Assembly (NCBI GenBank): GCA_035457105.1
Contig: DATIBX010000836.1
Span: 5,488 to 69,487 of the forward strand
Reading direction: 5' to 3'
DNA length: 64,000 bases
Origin: PSRF01 sp035457105
Lineage (GTDB): Bacteria > Acidobacteriota > Blastocatellia > Pyrinomonadales > Pyrinomonadaceae
In this document: positions 51,603 to 60,001 of the stretch, one piece after another
Numbering within the stretch: the first letter of the stretch is position 1
Layout of the letters: the number at the start of each line of letters is the position of its first letter
Notes under the pieces: generated by a model
The model's input: only the letters and a program-made list of their open reading frames with translations
What the model was told of the DNA's origin: nothing
Database searches by the model: none
Program-made: the position numbers and the translations under genes

Positions 51603-51986
51603 ATGTCTATGAAACTGTATGTAGGGAATTTGTCGTTTTCGACTTCAAGCCAGGACTTGGAACAGTTGTTTGCACAGGCGGGCACTGTCGAATCAGCAAG
51701 TGTTGTCGAAGACCGTGAGACAGGACGCTCACGCGGTTTTGGTTTCGTCGAAATGGCGAGCAAAGAAGAAGGTGAAGCCGCCATTAGTCAGTTCGACGGT
51801 AAGGAAGTTGGCGGACGCGCTTTGAAGGTAAATGAAGCTAAGCCCCGCGAGCCACGCTCTGGCGGCGGAGGCGGTGGTGGCCGAAACGGATTCCGTGGCG
51901 GACGCGGTGGTGGTGGCGGTGGACGTGGACCAGGCCGCGGTGGCAGTGGTAATTTTGGCGGCGGTAATCGCGAACCCCGCTGGTAA
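51603..51986 (+). CDS. Glycine-rich RRM RNA-binding protein
   Basis: The 127-aa protein has one RRM (about 3-80) with RNP2 LYVGNLS and RNP1 RSRGFGFVEM. A C-terminal tail of Gly, Arg and Asn repeats (about 85-125) follows. Such Rbp proteins in cyanobacteria and other phyla are cold-inducible RNA chaperones. GGGGAAGAGG upstream is a plausible ribosome site. infA follows in the same direction, 128 bp later, after a hairpin. Confidence 0.92.
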   Translation: MSMKLYVGNLSFSTSSQDLEQLFAQAGTVESASVVEDRETGRSRGFGFVEMASKEEGEAAISQFDGKEVGGRALKVNEAKPREPRSGGGGGGGRNGFRGGRGGGGGGRGPGRGGSGNFGGGNREPRW

Positions 51987-51998
51987 CAATCGTGCTCG

Positions 51999-52066
51999 GT
52001 GCCTGGTCCTTGGTGAGTCGTTGCAGCATGAAAATATGCAGCAACCTCAACCCAGGGGTCAGGCAC
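51999..52066. repeat. Bipartite hairpin between RRM gene and infA
   Basis: The inner stem GTTGCAGCAT/ATGCAGCAAC (one mismatch) is continued by an outer imperfect stem starting GTGCCTGG and ending AGGCAC. Together they could terminate the RRM transcript or process the message before infA. There is no U-run after it. Confidence 0.55.
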
Positions 52067-52114
52067 GAAGAGCTAGATACAAATCACAAGACACAACATT
52101 AAGGAGACTAACAC

Positions 52115-52336
52115 TTGGCAGCAGAAGATCTCATTCCGGCAGAGGGCGTCATTATCGACAAGCAGCCCAATGCCTTTTTCAAGGTAAAGCTCAATAACAG
52201 TGATCACGTAGTCCTCGCAGCGATCTCAGGTAAGATGAGACAGAATCGCATCAGAATTCTGGTAGGAGATCGCGTGAGCGTCGAGATGTCGCCTTACGAC
52301 CTTACTCGAGGTCGTATCACCTACCGATACAAATAG
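52115..52336 (+). CDS. infA: Translation initiation factor IF-1
   Basis: This 73-aa OB-fold protein binds the 30S A-site. The ending SGKMRQNRIRILVGDRVSVE and SPYDLTRGRITYRYK is diagnostic. The start is a TTG with AAGGAG eight bases upstream (52101-52106), unusual for a core translation factor. The N-terminus AAEDLIPAEGVIIDKQPNAF fits the family. It is not in the usual ribosomal-protein operon context. Confidence 0.93.
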   Translation: MAAEDLIPAEGVIIDKQPNAFFKVKLNNSDHVVLAAISGKMRQNRIRILVGDRVSVEMSPYDLTRGRITYRYK

Positions 52337-52356
52337 CCAGCGTCACTCCTGAGATC

Positions 52357-52938
52357 CTATTTGAACTCGAGCGACTTTAAGAAAGTTGCAAAGGGCTGGT
52401 CCTGATTATTAATCGTCTTTTCTGGACCAACCAGCTTGATGAAGTAGGACCCCTTGGGAGTTTCGACTACTGCAGCTCTCATTCGGAAGTTCGGTTTATT
52501 GTTAAAGGTGCCACTCCCTGGCGCCATCTCAGCAGTGTAAGTACCTGAAATGTCGACCGTTTCTACTTTCAGGCCATTGATTGTCTGGGTGTTTTGTTTA
52601 GCCCGATCTTTGGATGATCCACCATCTGGCTGCTGCATCTGATTTACCCACCGGTCGATGTTGGCTGCCGCAGTCCCGCCCTGACCCTGTCCAAAATAAT
52701 AGATGACGAGTGAGCCATCGTCTTCGTCGCCCGCCACCTTGGGCAATTTATATTGAGCTACCCTCATGCTCGAGGTTGCCTTCTCAGAAACCCAATCTGA
52801 TGGTGCCGTGAATGTTAGGTTTCCAGTTGAATTTTGAGTGTTCGGAGTTTGCGAAGTCGCTGTGCCTTTACTTGCACAGGCACTAAGACAAAAAGCCACT
52901 ACGATCAAGGCAAAACCTGTTTTCCACATGGCCCTCAT
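52357..52938 (-). CDS. Lipoprotein of unknown function
   Basis: The 193-aa protein has a lipoprotein signal with lipobox LSAC (Cys near residue 21). A Ser/Thr/Asn-rich linker and then a single compact domain (about 40-190) follow, with FTAPSDWVSEKATSSMRVAQYKL and a C-terminal FATFLKSLEFK, resembling small secreted PsbP/DUF-type beta folds that many such lipoproteins share. Anchoring to the inner leaflet of the outer membrane is likely. It is convergent with infA. Confidence 0.8.
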   Translation of the reverse strand: MRAMWKTGFALIVVAFCLSACASKGTATSQTPNTQNSTGNLTFTAPSDWVSEKATSSMRVAQYKLPKVAGDEDDGSLVIYYFGQGQGGTAAANIDRWVNQMQQPDGGSSKDRAKQNTQTINGLKVETVDISGTYTAEMAPGSGTFNNKPNFRMRAAVVETPKGSYFIKLVGPEKTINNQDQPFATFLKSLEFK

Positions 52939-53075
52939 TTAAGCGCAACGCGCCCAACGTCGCAACCTGACAAAGCGTAACAAGGAAAAAGCACAAAGAT
53001 TAGCACCAGAATGGCTTGAATTTGACCAGTATCTTCGTGACGCTGTGCTTATCGGCGTGATAGTATGCCCCTGTT

Positions 53076-54191
53076 ATGCATGCGGATGTCGTCCTTATAC
53101 GACTTATATTTACAGCGATTCTGATTGCAGCGGGTTACATCCTTAAACCAGTAGCAGGGGATTCATGGATTTCTGCTGGCGTAGGGGCCTTGATTGCGAT
53201 CTGCATTATTCTGTTTGAGCTCCGAATTCGTCGCGCGACTCTTAAGACCTTGATTGGCGCGGCAGTTGGATCAATTCTGGGAATCATAGGCGCTTTCTTG
53301 ATCGGCTTCTTGATTAGCCGACAGGAATCGGTGCCGCACGAAGTTAAGACCTTTTCCACCCTCGCCCTAACCTTCTTCATGGCTTATGTTGGGTTGATGG
53401 TAGGAGCTGCGAAAGGCGATTACTTGGATTTGTCTGCTTTAGGAGGAATCTTCAGCGATAAAGTTGCACGGCGCGACATGAAGATTCTCGATACCTCGGT
53501 AATCATTGATGGCCGTATCGCTGATGTGGCGGAGACTGGTTTTCTGACCGGAGCCTTGATCATTCCGCAGTTTATTTTGCGCGAGTTGCAGCAAGTAGCT
53601 GATTCGCCTGATTCATCCAAGCGACAGAGAGGCCGGCGCGGCCTCGATATGCTGAATCGTTTACAAAACAATAGTTCGCTGGATATTCAGATTGTCGAAA
53701 CTGATTTTCCCTCGGTTCGTGAGGTCGATCTCAAGCTAATCGAGTTGGGTAAACAGCTTGATGCCGTGATCGTCACAAACGATTTCAATTTGAACAAGGT
53801 TTCGCAGCTTCGCGGAGTCAGTGTCCTAAACATCAACGAACTGGCCAATGCGCTGAAGCCCGTTGTCCTTCCAGGCGAAGCAATGAGGGTTTTCATTTTA
53901 AAGGAAGGTAAGGAATACAATCAGGGTGTTGCTTATCTTGATGACGGCACGATGGTCGTCGTCGACAATGCCAGAAAGTTGATAGGCAAGAACGCTGATA
54001 TCGCTGTCACGAGCGTGCTGCAGACCACTGCCGGAAAAATGATTTTTGGTCGGTTGTGGGAAGAAGCTGAGAACTGTGGGCACAACGAAATCCATCGAAC
54101 GAATGGCGGTGTGCGTCGACCCGCGCGCGATTCGCGAGTGGCAGGTGGGTCTGTTCGGATCAGCGACACTGAACCCATCGCCGAAGCTTGA
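53076..54191 (+). CDS. PIN-TRAM domain membrane protein (YacL-like)
   Basis: The 371-aa protein has four N-terminal membrane helices (about 5-105). A PIN nuclease-like domain (about 138-262) has acidic residues in DTSVIIDGRIADV, FILRELQQVAD and VIVTNDFNL. A TRAM RNA-binding domain (about 268-330) and a short basic tail follow. The architecture is the YacL family found next to ispD in many genomes, as here. It probably processes or binds RNA at the membrane. Confidence 0.9.
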   Translation: MHADVVLIRLIFTAILIAAGYILKPVAGDSWISAGVGALIAICIILFELRIRRATLKTLIGAAVGSILGIIGAFLIGFLISRQESVPHEVKTFSTLALTFFMAYVGLMVGAAKGDYLDLSALGGIFSDKVARRDMKILDTSVIIDGRIADVAETGFLTGALIIPQFILRELQQVADSPDSSKRQRGRRGLDMLNRLQNNSSLDIQIVETDFPSVREVDLKLIELGKQLDAVIVTNDFNLNKVSQLRGVSVLNINELANALKPVVLPGEAMRVFILKEGKEYNQGVAYLDDGTMVVVDNARKLIGKNADIAVTSVLQTTAGKMIFGRLWEEAENCGHNEIHRTNGGVRRPARDSRVAGGSVRISDTEPIAEA

Positions 54192-54225
54192 TTCCCACGG
54201 TCTCTAAATCCATCCGTCTCTCTTC

Positions 54226-54915
54226 ATGAATACCGCGATTATTGCCGCCGCCGGTAAAGGAAACCGGATGGCGACTGATCGGCCGAAGCAATTTCTAGAG
54301 CTTTTAGGAATTCCGATTATCTTTCACACGCTCAAGCGTTTTGAGCAGTGTGCGAGCATTGATGAACTCGTTGTAGTTTTGCCCGCAGAAGAGTCTGCAA
54401 GTTTCCTTTCTCTGGCAGGCAAGTATGGTTTGAGAAAGCTCGCTCGCGTGGTACCTGGAGGTAACACTCGAACGGAGTCTGTAAGGCGCGGCCTGCTGTC
54501 GATCCGAGCATCCACTGCTCATATCGTTGCCGTTCATGACGCGGTGAGGCCGCTGGTTACGGTCGAAGATATCGGGGCAACGATAGCAGCGGCAGAACAA
54601 ATTGGTGCAGCAATCCTGACTACCAGAGTTACAGACACTATTAAAAAGATCAACGGTGGTTCTGTGGTTGAAACGCTAGATCGGGAACGGTTGCGACGCG
54701 CGGTGACGCCTCAATGCTTCAAGTACGAGATTCTAAGGCGCGCTTTCGCTGAGGCTGATACGTCCGACCCTTTGCTTACCGATGAAAGCACGCTAGTCGA
54801 GCGTTTGGGTTGTCCAATTGGATTCGTCGATGGAAGCCCATTGAATATTAAGATTACGACCCCTCACGATCTATTGATCGCCGAGGCTTATCTGACAGCA
54901 GAACCAGGTCTTTGA
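54226..54915 (+). CDS. ispD: 2-C-methyl-D-erythritol 4-phosphate cytidylyltransferase
   Basis: The 229-aa MEP-pathway enzyme attaches CMP to MEP. The N-terminal CTP-binding loop IIAAAGKGNRMATDRPKQFLEL is complete, and PGGNTRTESVRRGL, HDAVRPLV and TDESTLVERLG match the family. The last three codons (GGT CTT TGA) already belong to a heptamer repeat. It is followed by ispF. Confidence 0.96.
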   Translation: MNTAIIAAAGKGNRMATDRPKQFLELLGIPIIFHTLKRFEQCASIDELVVVLPAEESASFLSLAGKYGLRKLARVVPGGNTRTESVRRGLLSIRASTAHIVAVHDAVRPLVTVEDIGATIAAAEQIGAAILTTRVTDTIKKINGGSVVETLDRERLRRAVTPQCFKYEILRRAFAEADTSDPLLTDESTLVERLGCPIGFVDGSPLNIKITTPHDLLIAEAYLTAEPGL

Positions 54916-55010
54916 GCTTTGGCCTTTGAACTTTGGTCTTTGACCTTGGAGTTAACGGCCAAGTAGATTCAAAGTTCAAAGACCAAAGACCAAAGACCAA
55001 AGTTCAAATC
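54908..55010. repeat. GACCAAA heptamer array between ispD and ispF
   Basis: Forward units (GGTCTTTGAGCTTTGGCC) begin within the ispD stop codon. Inverted units (GACCAAAGACCAAAGACCAA) end about four bases before the ispF ATG. The whole can fold into a long hairpin. Confidence 0.85.
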
Positions 55011-55012
55011 AT

Positions 55013-55504
55013 ATGTTTCGTATTGGTATCGGTACCGACACGCATCGCCTGGTTCATGGCCTGCCACTGGTGCTGGGAGGAGTGCGCATTGCCTCTGATC
55101 GAGGTGCCGAAGGTCACTCTGATGCCGACGCGCTATCCCATGCCATAGCTGATGCGATCCTCGGCGCGATCTGTGAGGGAGACATCGGAGTACATTTCCC
55201 GGAACGTGATCCTCAATGGAAAGGCGCCGACAGTTTAGATCTACTTTCGCGGGTCATGTGGTTGGTTCGAGAAAAAAATCTGCGAGTGGTGAACGTTGAT
55301 TCTACCATCCTTTTGGAGCAACCAAAGCTGCGTAGCTATGTGGATGCCATGCGCGAAAATATCGCTCGCGTCTTAAGCATCGATCAGGGCTGTGTCAGTG
55401 TTAAGGCCAAATCAGGCGAAGGTGTCGATGCTGTGGGCCAAGGACTGGCTATTACAGCTCAGGCTGCTGTGTTGATGGAGACTGCTGAAGGAAAATCGAC
55501 TTGA
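55013..55504 (+). CDS. ispF: 2-C-methyl-D-erythritol 2,4-cyclodiphosphate synthase
   Basis: The 163-aa enzyme forms MEcPP with release of CMP. Metal-binding residues D9 and H11 (GTDTHRL; most homologues read G-D-x-H) and H43 (GHSDADALSH) are present, as are the IGVHFPE and KAKSGEGVDAVG blocks. The bases before the start are repeat sequence. The next gene starts at a TTG overlapping this stop (TTGA). Confidence 0.95.
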   Translation: MFRIGIGTDTHRLVHGLPLVLGGVRIASDRGAEGHSDADALSHAIADAILGAICEGDIGVHFPERDPQWKGADSLDLLSRVMWLVREKNLRVVNVDSTILLEQPKLRSYVDAMRENIARVLSIDQGCVSVKAKSGEGVDAVGQGLAITAQAAVLMETAEGKST

Positions 55505-56823
55505 GACCTCAGGACGTTATCCGAAAAAAGAGAGACGGCAAGGAGTTGTCGCGTGAAGAAATCGGATTTTTTATCGATGGCGTCACGAGCGGTCGCATCG
55601 CCGATTATCAGATTAGTGCGTTACTGATGGCCATCTTTCTCAATGGCATGACGCACGACGAGCAGCAGGCTCTGACCGAGGCGATGCTCACTTCCGGAAA
55701 CATCCTCGATTTCTCTGACATTGCCAAACCAAAAGCCGATAAACATTCCACCGGAGGCGTGGGCGACAAAACGTCTTTATTGATCGCTCCCATGGTCGCA
55801 GCGTGCGGAGTCTCAGTGCCGATGATCTCCGGACGTGGACTGGGCCATACGGGTGGGACTCTCGATAAACTGGAATCGATTCCTGGTTATCGAGTCAATC
55901 TCTCGACCAAAGAATTTAAGCAGGTGTTGGAGAAGGTTGGTTATGCGATGGCCGGACAGACTGCTGAACTGGCCCCAGCGGACAAGAAGATGTATGCATT
56001 GCGCGACGCCACGGCCACAGTTGAAGCTATTCCACTCATTGTCGCTTCAATCATTTCGAAAAAAGGCGCGGCTGGACTTGATGCTATGGTCATCGACGTT
56101 AAAGTTGGCAATGGGGCGTTCATGCGTGAAGAAGCGCGAGCAAAAGATTTAGCCCACGCCTTAGTCAGTACGGGAAACTCCTGCGGAATTAAGACGAGAG
56201 CGTTGTTGACCGATATGAATCAACCGCTCGGACGCGCTGTTGGAAATTCGCTTGAAGTGTTGGAGTGCATTGATCTGCTCCAGGGTGACGCTCCAGCCGG
56301 TGCCAAGCCTGTACTGGACTTGTCGCTGGAGCTTGCTGCTCACATGCTGATTCTCGCCAACGCCGAACGGTCGCTCGAAGATTCCCGTGAGCGACTAGGT
56401 CGAGTTGTTGGAAGTGGCGAAGTGTTGGAATGTCTGGCTCGCAATATTGAAGCTCAGGGCGGTGATCCAAAAGTCTGCGATTCGCCGCGGAAGATTTTGC
56501 CTTTGGTTAAACAGGGCACAAAGATTGAGTGCAATCGGTCGGGATTTGTGAGTCGAATAGAGACGACAGAAATTGGTCATGCAGTGGCGGCAATCGGTGG
56601 CGGTCGCGTGCGCATCGAAGATGTGATTGATCCGGCGGTGGGTTTTGTGGCGGAAGTTAAGTTAGGCGACCAGGTGAAGGTCGGTGATGTTCTGGGTGTT
56701 GTTTACGGCAGCGATTCTGGCAGAACGGTTGAAGCAGTCGCACGAATCAGTGCCGCCTACCAGATCGATGAGAGGGCGCCGTTGGACCATCCAGAGTTAA
56801 TAAAGGAAATAATTAACGAATGA
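55501..56823 (+). CDS. Pyrimidine-nucleoside/thymidine phosphorylase
   Basis: The 440-aa protein is in the nucleoside phosphorylase II family (DeoA/Pdp). The phosphate-binding signature SGRGLGHTGGTLDKLESIPG, KHSTGGVGDKTSL and KKGAAGLDAMVIDVKVGNGAFM are complete. It splits thymidine, deoxyuridine or uridine to base and (deoxy)ribose-1-phosphate. The TTG start at 55501 overlaps the ispF stop by four bases. It heads the nucleoside uptake-salvage gene set. Confidence 0.94.
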   Translation: MRPQDVIRKKRDGKELSREEIGFFIDGVTSGRIADYQISALLMAIFLNGMTHDEQQALTEAMLTSGNILDFSDIAKPKADKHSTGGVGDKTSLLIAPMVAACGVSVPMISGRGLGHTGGTLDKLESIPGYRVNLSTKEFKQVLEKVGYAMAGQTAELAPADKKMYALRDATATVEAIPLIVASIISKKGAAGLDAMVIDVKVGNGAFMREEARAKDLAHALVSTGNSCGIKTRALLTDMNQPLGRAVGNSLEVLECIDLLQGDAPAGAKPVLDLSLELAAHMLILANAERSLEDSRERLGRVVGSGEVLECLARNIEAQGGDPKVCDSPRKILPLVKQGTKIECNRSGFVSRIETTEIGHAVAAIGGGRVRIEDVIDPAVGFVAEVKLGDQVKVGDVLGVVYGSDSGRTVEAVARISAAYQIDERAPLDHPELIKEIINE

Positions 56824-57851
56824 AATACAAACTGGGAGCGCTTGCCGTACTCGTCTGTTTGCTCTCGCTGGCGGTCTCTTGTAACAAGTCGACTCCGGCG
56901 GCTGAAGATCGCTCGAAAATTCATGTCGGAATAGTCTTCGATATTGGTGGAAAAGATGATCGCTCTTTCAACGCTGCTGCGTGGCAGGGTGTCCAACGCG
57001 CAGCCAAAGATTTACCCATAGTCCTGCGCGATATTGAACCAGGCACTCCGAATGCGATTGAGCCGGCCATGAGGGCATTTGCCGAGCGCAACTTTGACTT
57101 AATCATCGGAGTCGGGTTTGCTCAAGCTCCTATCATGGAATTGGTGGCGAAAGACTATCCAAATATTAACTTTGCGATCATCGACGGCGTCAGTCAGCTG
57201 CCCAATGTTGCGTCACTCATTTTTAAAGAACACGAGGGTAGTTATCTGGTTGGCATCCTGGCTGCAAAGGCCTCACGGACCGGGACGATAGGCTTCTTAG
57301 GCGGTATGGACATCGGTCTGATTCATCGCTTCGAAAAGGGATACGAGGAAGGTGCGAAATCAGTCAATCCGAACATTCGAATTATTCAGAACTACGTTGG
57401 TGTGACGGACGCAGCCTGGAATAACCCAGGGAAGGGAAAAGAGCTTTCGTTGGCCCAGATCAGCAAGGGAGCGGACGTGATTTTCACTGCGGCTGGTAAT
57501 TCCGGTCTTGGTGCATTCGATGCAGTCGAGCAACAAGGCAAACAAAATGGCCGAGCCACTCACTTTGTAATTGGAGTGGACTCGAATCAGAACATGGTGA
57601 AGCCCGGGTTTGTTCTTACCAGCATGGTGAAACGTGTCGACAACGCGGTCTACAACATTGTGCAGGAAGTAGTAGAAGGAAAATTCTCACCTGGCCTGCA
57701 TGTATTTGGTTTGGACAAAGATGGCGTTGGTTACGCGATGGATGAAAACAACAAGGACATCGTATCTGCTGAGGCGATACAGGAAGCGGAGGCCGCCAAG
57801 CAGAAAATCATCGCGGGCCAGATAAAGGTGACAGACGCAATGGGTAATTAA
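56820..57851 (+). CDS. BMP-family nucleoside-binding lipoprotein (ABC transporter)
   Basis: The 343-aa protein has a lipobox (SLAVSC, Cys near 21). The BMP/PnrA fold is clear from HVGIVFDIGGKDDRSFN, IGVGFAQAPIM and GFLGGMDIGLIHRFEKGYEEGA. Homologues (PnrA, NupN) bind purine and pyrimidine nucleosides and deliver them to a two-permease ABC importer, and those genes follow. The start ATG overlaps the previous stop (ATGA). Confidence 0.93.
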   Translation: MKYKLGALAVLVCLLSLAVSCNKSTPAAEDRSKIHVGIVFDIGGKDDRSFNAAAWQGVQRAAKDLPIVLRDIEPGTPNAIEPAMRAFAERNFDLIIGVGFAQAPIMELVAKDYPNINFAIIDGVSQLPNVASLIFKEHEGSYLVGILAAKASRTGTIGFLGGMDIGLIHRFEKGYEEGAKSVNPNIRIIQNYVGVTDAAWNNPGKGKELSLAQISKGADVIFTAAGNSGLGAFDAVEQQGKQNGRATHFVIGVDSNQNMVKPGFVLTSMVKRVDNAVYNIVQEVVEGKFSPGLHVFGLDKDGVGYAMDENNKDIVSAEAIQEAEAAKQKIIAGQIKVTDAMGN

Positions 57852-57857
57852 GGCCCA

Positions 57858-57899
57858 GTCTTTTGGTCTTTGGTCTTTGATCTTTGATTTTTGGTCTTA
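57858..57899. repeat. Heptamer array, left of four-helix-bundle gene
   Basis: Units TTTTGGTCTTTGGTCTTTG and TTTTTGGTCTT follow the BMP gene. The inverse array lies at 58340-58370, so the two flank the four-helix-bundle gene as inverted arms. Confidence 0.8.
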
Positions 57900-57925
57900 T
57901 CAATCTTTCCTCAGGAGAAACCGAG

Positions 57926-58306
57926 ATGGAAAAGACTAACTTTGTGAATCTTCACATTTACAGGCTGTCAGAGCGACTAGCGGATCAAATCTGGGGGATC
58001 GTAGTCCGTTGGGATTACTTCGCGAGAAACACAGTAGGTATCCAAATTGTTAAGGCTGCTGACAGCGTGGGAGCAAATATTGCTGAAGGCAGTGGTCGAG
58101 GTACTGAACCGGAACTGAGACGTTTCTTGAGAGTGGCCCGCGGCTCGTTATATGAAACTCAGCACTGGTTACGGCGCGCGTACAAAAGAAATCTTTTGAC
58201 GCAGGCACAGATTGATGAGTTGGTACCTGTAATTCGAGAGTTGACTCCAAAACTCAATTCTTACTTAGGTTCTATCGGCTCGTTGAAGAGGCGCTTCCGC
58301 ACCTAG
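57926..58306 (+). CDS. Four-helix-bundle protein (23S rRNA IVP/S23 family)
   Basis: About 126 aa from the ATG at 57926, which has a CAGGAG ribosome site nine bases upstream. The helical pattern with IYRLSERLADQIW, QIVKAADSVGANIAEGSGRG and FLRVARGSLYETQHWLRRA is the S23/IVP family, encoded in intervening sequences of 23S rRNA genes and related to the accessory Avd protein of diversity-generating retroelements. Here it is a stand-alone gene inside a nucleoside-transport operon, flanked by inverted heptamer arms. Its function is unknown. Confidence 0.9.
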   Translation: MEKTNFVNLHIYRLSERLADQIWGIVVRWDYFARNTVGIQIVKAADSVGANIAEGSGRGTEPELRRFLRVARGSLYETQHWLRRAYKRNLLTQAQIDELVPVIRELTPKLNSYLGSIGSLKRRFRT

Positions 58307-58339
58307 AATTGCTTGAGTCGTTAGATTGATTGGAAGTCG

Positions 58340-58370
58340 TCAAAGACCAAAGACCAAAGACCCAAGACCA
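58340..58370. repeat. Heptamer array, right of four-helix-bundle gene
   Basis: Units CAAAGACCAAAGACCAAAG and CCCAAGACC, inverse to 57858-57899. It ends about seven bases before the ABC ATPase ATG. Confidence 0.8.
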
Positions 58371-58377
58371 ACCCAAC

Positions 58378-59889
58378 ATGCTTGAACTTAAGAACATCAC
58401 TAAACGCTTCGGTGATGTGGTGGCGAACGATCGGGTGAATATTGTCGTTAAACGGGGCACGATTCACGCAATTGTTGGCGAGAATGGCGCTGGTAAATCC
58501 ACCGCAATGCGCATCGCTTATGGCTTCTACACCCCTGACAGCGGAGAAATAATTGTTGATGGTAAGGTCAGGGATATCCGTTCTCCTCATGATGCAATCG
58601 CTCTAGGCATCGGCATGGTCCATCAGCACTTCATGCTCGTCGAGCCAATGACGGTCGCAGAAAACATAGTACTTGGTGCGGAACCAGGTTCAGCGTTCGC
58701 TATGGATCTGAAGAGTGCCGCCGATCAAATCAGGCACCTGTCTGAAGAGTTCAAGCTCGCCGTTAATCCCAATGCCATTGTCGAACACCTTTCGGTGGGC
58801 CAACAACAACGCGTCGAACTACTTAAGGCTCTGTATCGTCATGCCAAACTCCTAATCCTCGATGAACCGACCGCCGTGCTCACCCCACTCGAAGTCGAGG
58901 AATTCTTTGTCATTCTTCGCCGCATGCGCGAGCAGGGGAAGACCGTGATTATCATCACCCATAAGCTAAGTGAAGTGCTGGCGATTTCGGACGAAGTAAC
59001 AGTGATGCGCGATGGCAAAGTGGTAGGCGAGGTACAGACCAAGGATACTAACGCAGCTGACCTGGCACGAATGATGGTGGGCAGAGAGGTCTTACTGCGT
59101 GTTGACAAGCCAGATGCGCGGCCAGGAGATCCTGAACTGGTTGTCGAGAAGTTAACGGTCACAACCCCGGACGGTACGAAACGCGTCAATGATGTGTCAT
59201 TTAATGTACGGCGCGGTGAGATAGTGGGGATTGCCGGCGTCGAGGGAAATGGTCAGACCGAGTTGATAGAAGCACTGGCGGGTCTTACGTCAGGCCAACT
59301 TTCAGGGCAGATGCTTTTTGAAGGAAAAGAGATTGGGGTGTTAGGAGCTCGTTCCCGGCGAGAGTTGGGCATTGCTCATATCCCTGAGGACCGTCACCGC
59401 CGCGGCCTGATACTCGATTTTGATCTTGCCGAAAATTCGATTTTAGGAGTTCATTACAGACCGCCAATTGCATCAGCAACGGCGGGCGGTGTGTTTCTTG
59501 ACGAGCATGCGATAGACCAGCGTTGTAATGAAATCATTAAAGCGTTTGACGTGCGTCCTCCGAATGCTTTGCTGTCGGCTCGTTCTCTATCAGGTGGTAA
59601 TCAGCAGAAGTTGATAATCGGCAGAGAGTTCAGAGTTGACCCAAAACTGCTCCTGGTGTCGCAACCAACGCGCGGCGTAGATATCGGTGCGATTGAGTTC
59701 ATTCATCGCAAGCTTGTGGAACTGCGCGACGCGGGCTGCGCGATTCTGTTGGTTTCAGCCGAACTTGAAGAGGTCACAAGTCTCTCGGATCGCTTGTTAA
59801 TCATTCATCAAGGTCGAATTGTAGGTGAGGTCGATCCGAAGGTAGCGTCGGTGGAAGAGATTGGACTGTTGATGACTCGGGGACATTGA
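58378..59889 (+). CDS. Nucleoside ABC transporter ATPase (two fused NBDs)
   Basis: About 503 aa from MLELKNITKRFGD. The first NBD has Walker A GENGAGKST, signature LSVGQQQRVE and Walker B LLILDEPTAVL. The second NBD has a weaker P-loop (GVEGNGQTEL) and LSGGNQQKLIIGRE. The fused, asymmetric layout is typical of BMP-type/NupO sugar-nucleoside importers. A longer N-terminus is rejected because it translates repeat sequence. Confidence 0.94.
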   Translation: MLELKNITKRFGDVVANDRVNIVVKRGTIHAIVGENGAGKSTAMRIAYGFYTPDSGEIIVDGKVRDIRSPHDAIALGIGMVHQHFMLVEPMTVAENIVLGAEPGSAFAMDLKSAADQIRHLSEEFKLAVNPNAIVEHLSVGQQQRVELLKALYRHAKLLILDEPTAVLTPLEVEEFFVILRRMREQGKTVIIITHKLSEVLAISDEVTVMRDGKVVGEVQTKDTNAADLARMMVGREVLLRVDKPDARPGDPELVVEKLTVTTPDGTKRVNDVSFNVRRGEIVGIAGVEGNGQTELIEALAGLTSGQLSGQMLFEGKEIGVLGARSRRELGIAHIPEDRHRRGLILDFDLAENSILGVHYRPPIASATAGGVFLDEHAIDQRCNEIIKAFDVRPPNALLSARSLSGGNQQKLIIGREFRVDPKLLLVSQPTRGVDIGAIEFIHRKLVELRDAGCAILLVSAELEEVTSLSDRLLIIHQGRIVGEVDPKVASVEEIGLLMTRGH

Positions 59890-59995
59890 AGGCCTTGGTC
59901 TTTGGCCTTCGTCCTTTGGTCGTTACTGCGACTAGATTAAAGACCAAGACCAAAGACCAAAGACCAAAGATCAAAGACCGAAAACCGAAGACCAA
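59889..59995. repeat. Heptamer hairpin array between ATPase and permease genes
   Basis: The forward arm starts at the ATPase stop (AGGCCTTGGTCTTTGGCC) and the inverse arm (AAGACCAAGACCAAAGACCA and further units) ends about seven bases before the permease ATG. It is the longest perfect-looking array of this family here. Confidence 0.85.
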
Positions 59996-60001
59996 CCCTA
60001 A

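Noticed and set aside
51832..52197. 121-codon frame overlapping the RRM gene and infA
   Set aside because: It is a shadow of the Gly/Arg-rich codons in another frame (Ala/Val/Asp repeats) and runs through both real genes.
54908..59998. Heptamer arrays as a possible CRISPR array
   Set aside because: The units are contiguous 7-mers without spacers of constant length, arms are inverted, and no cas gene is present.
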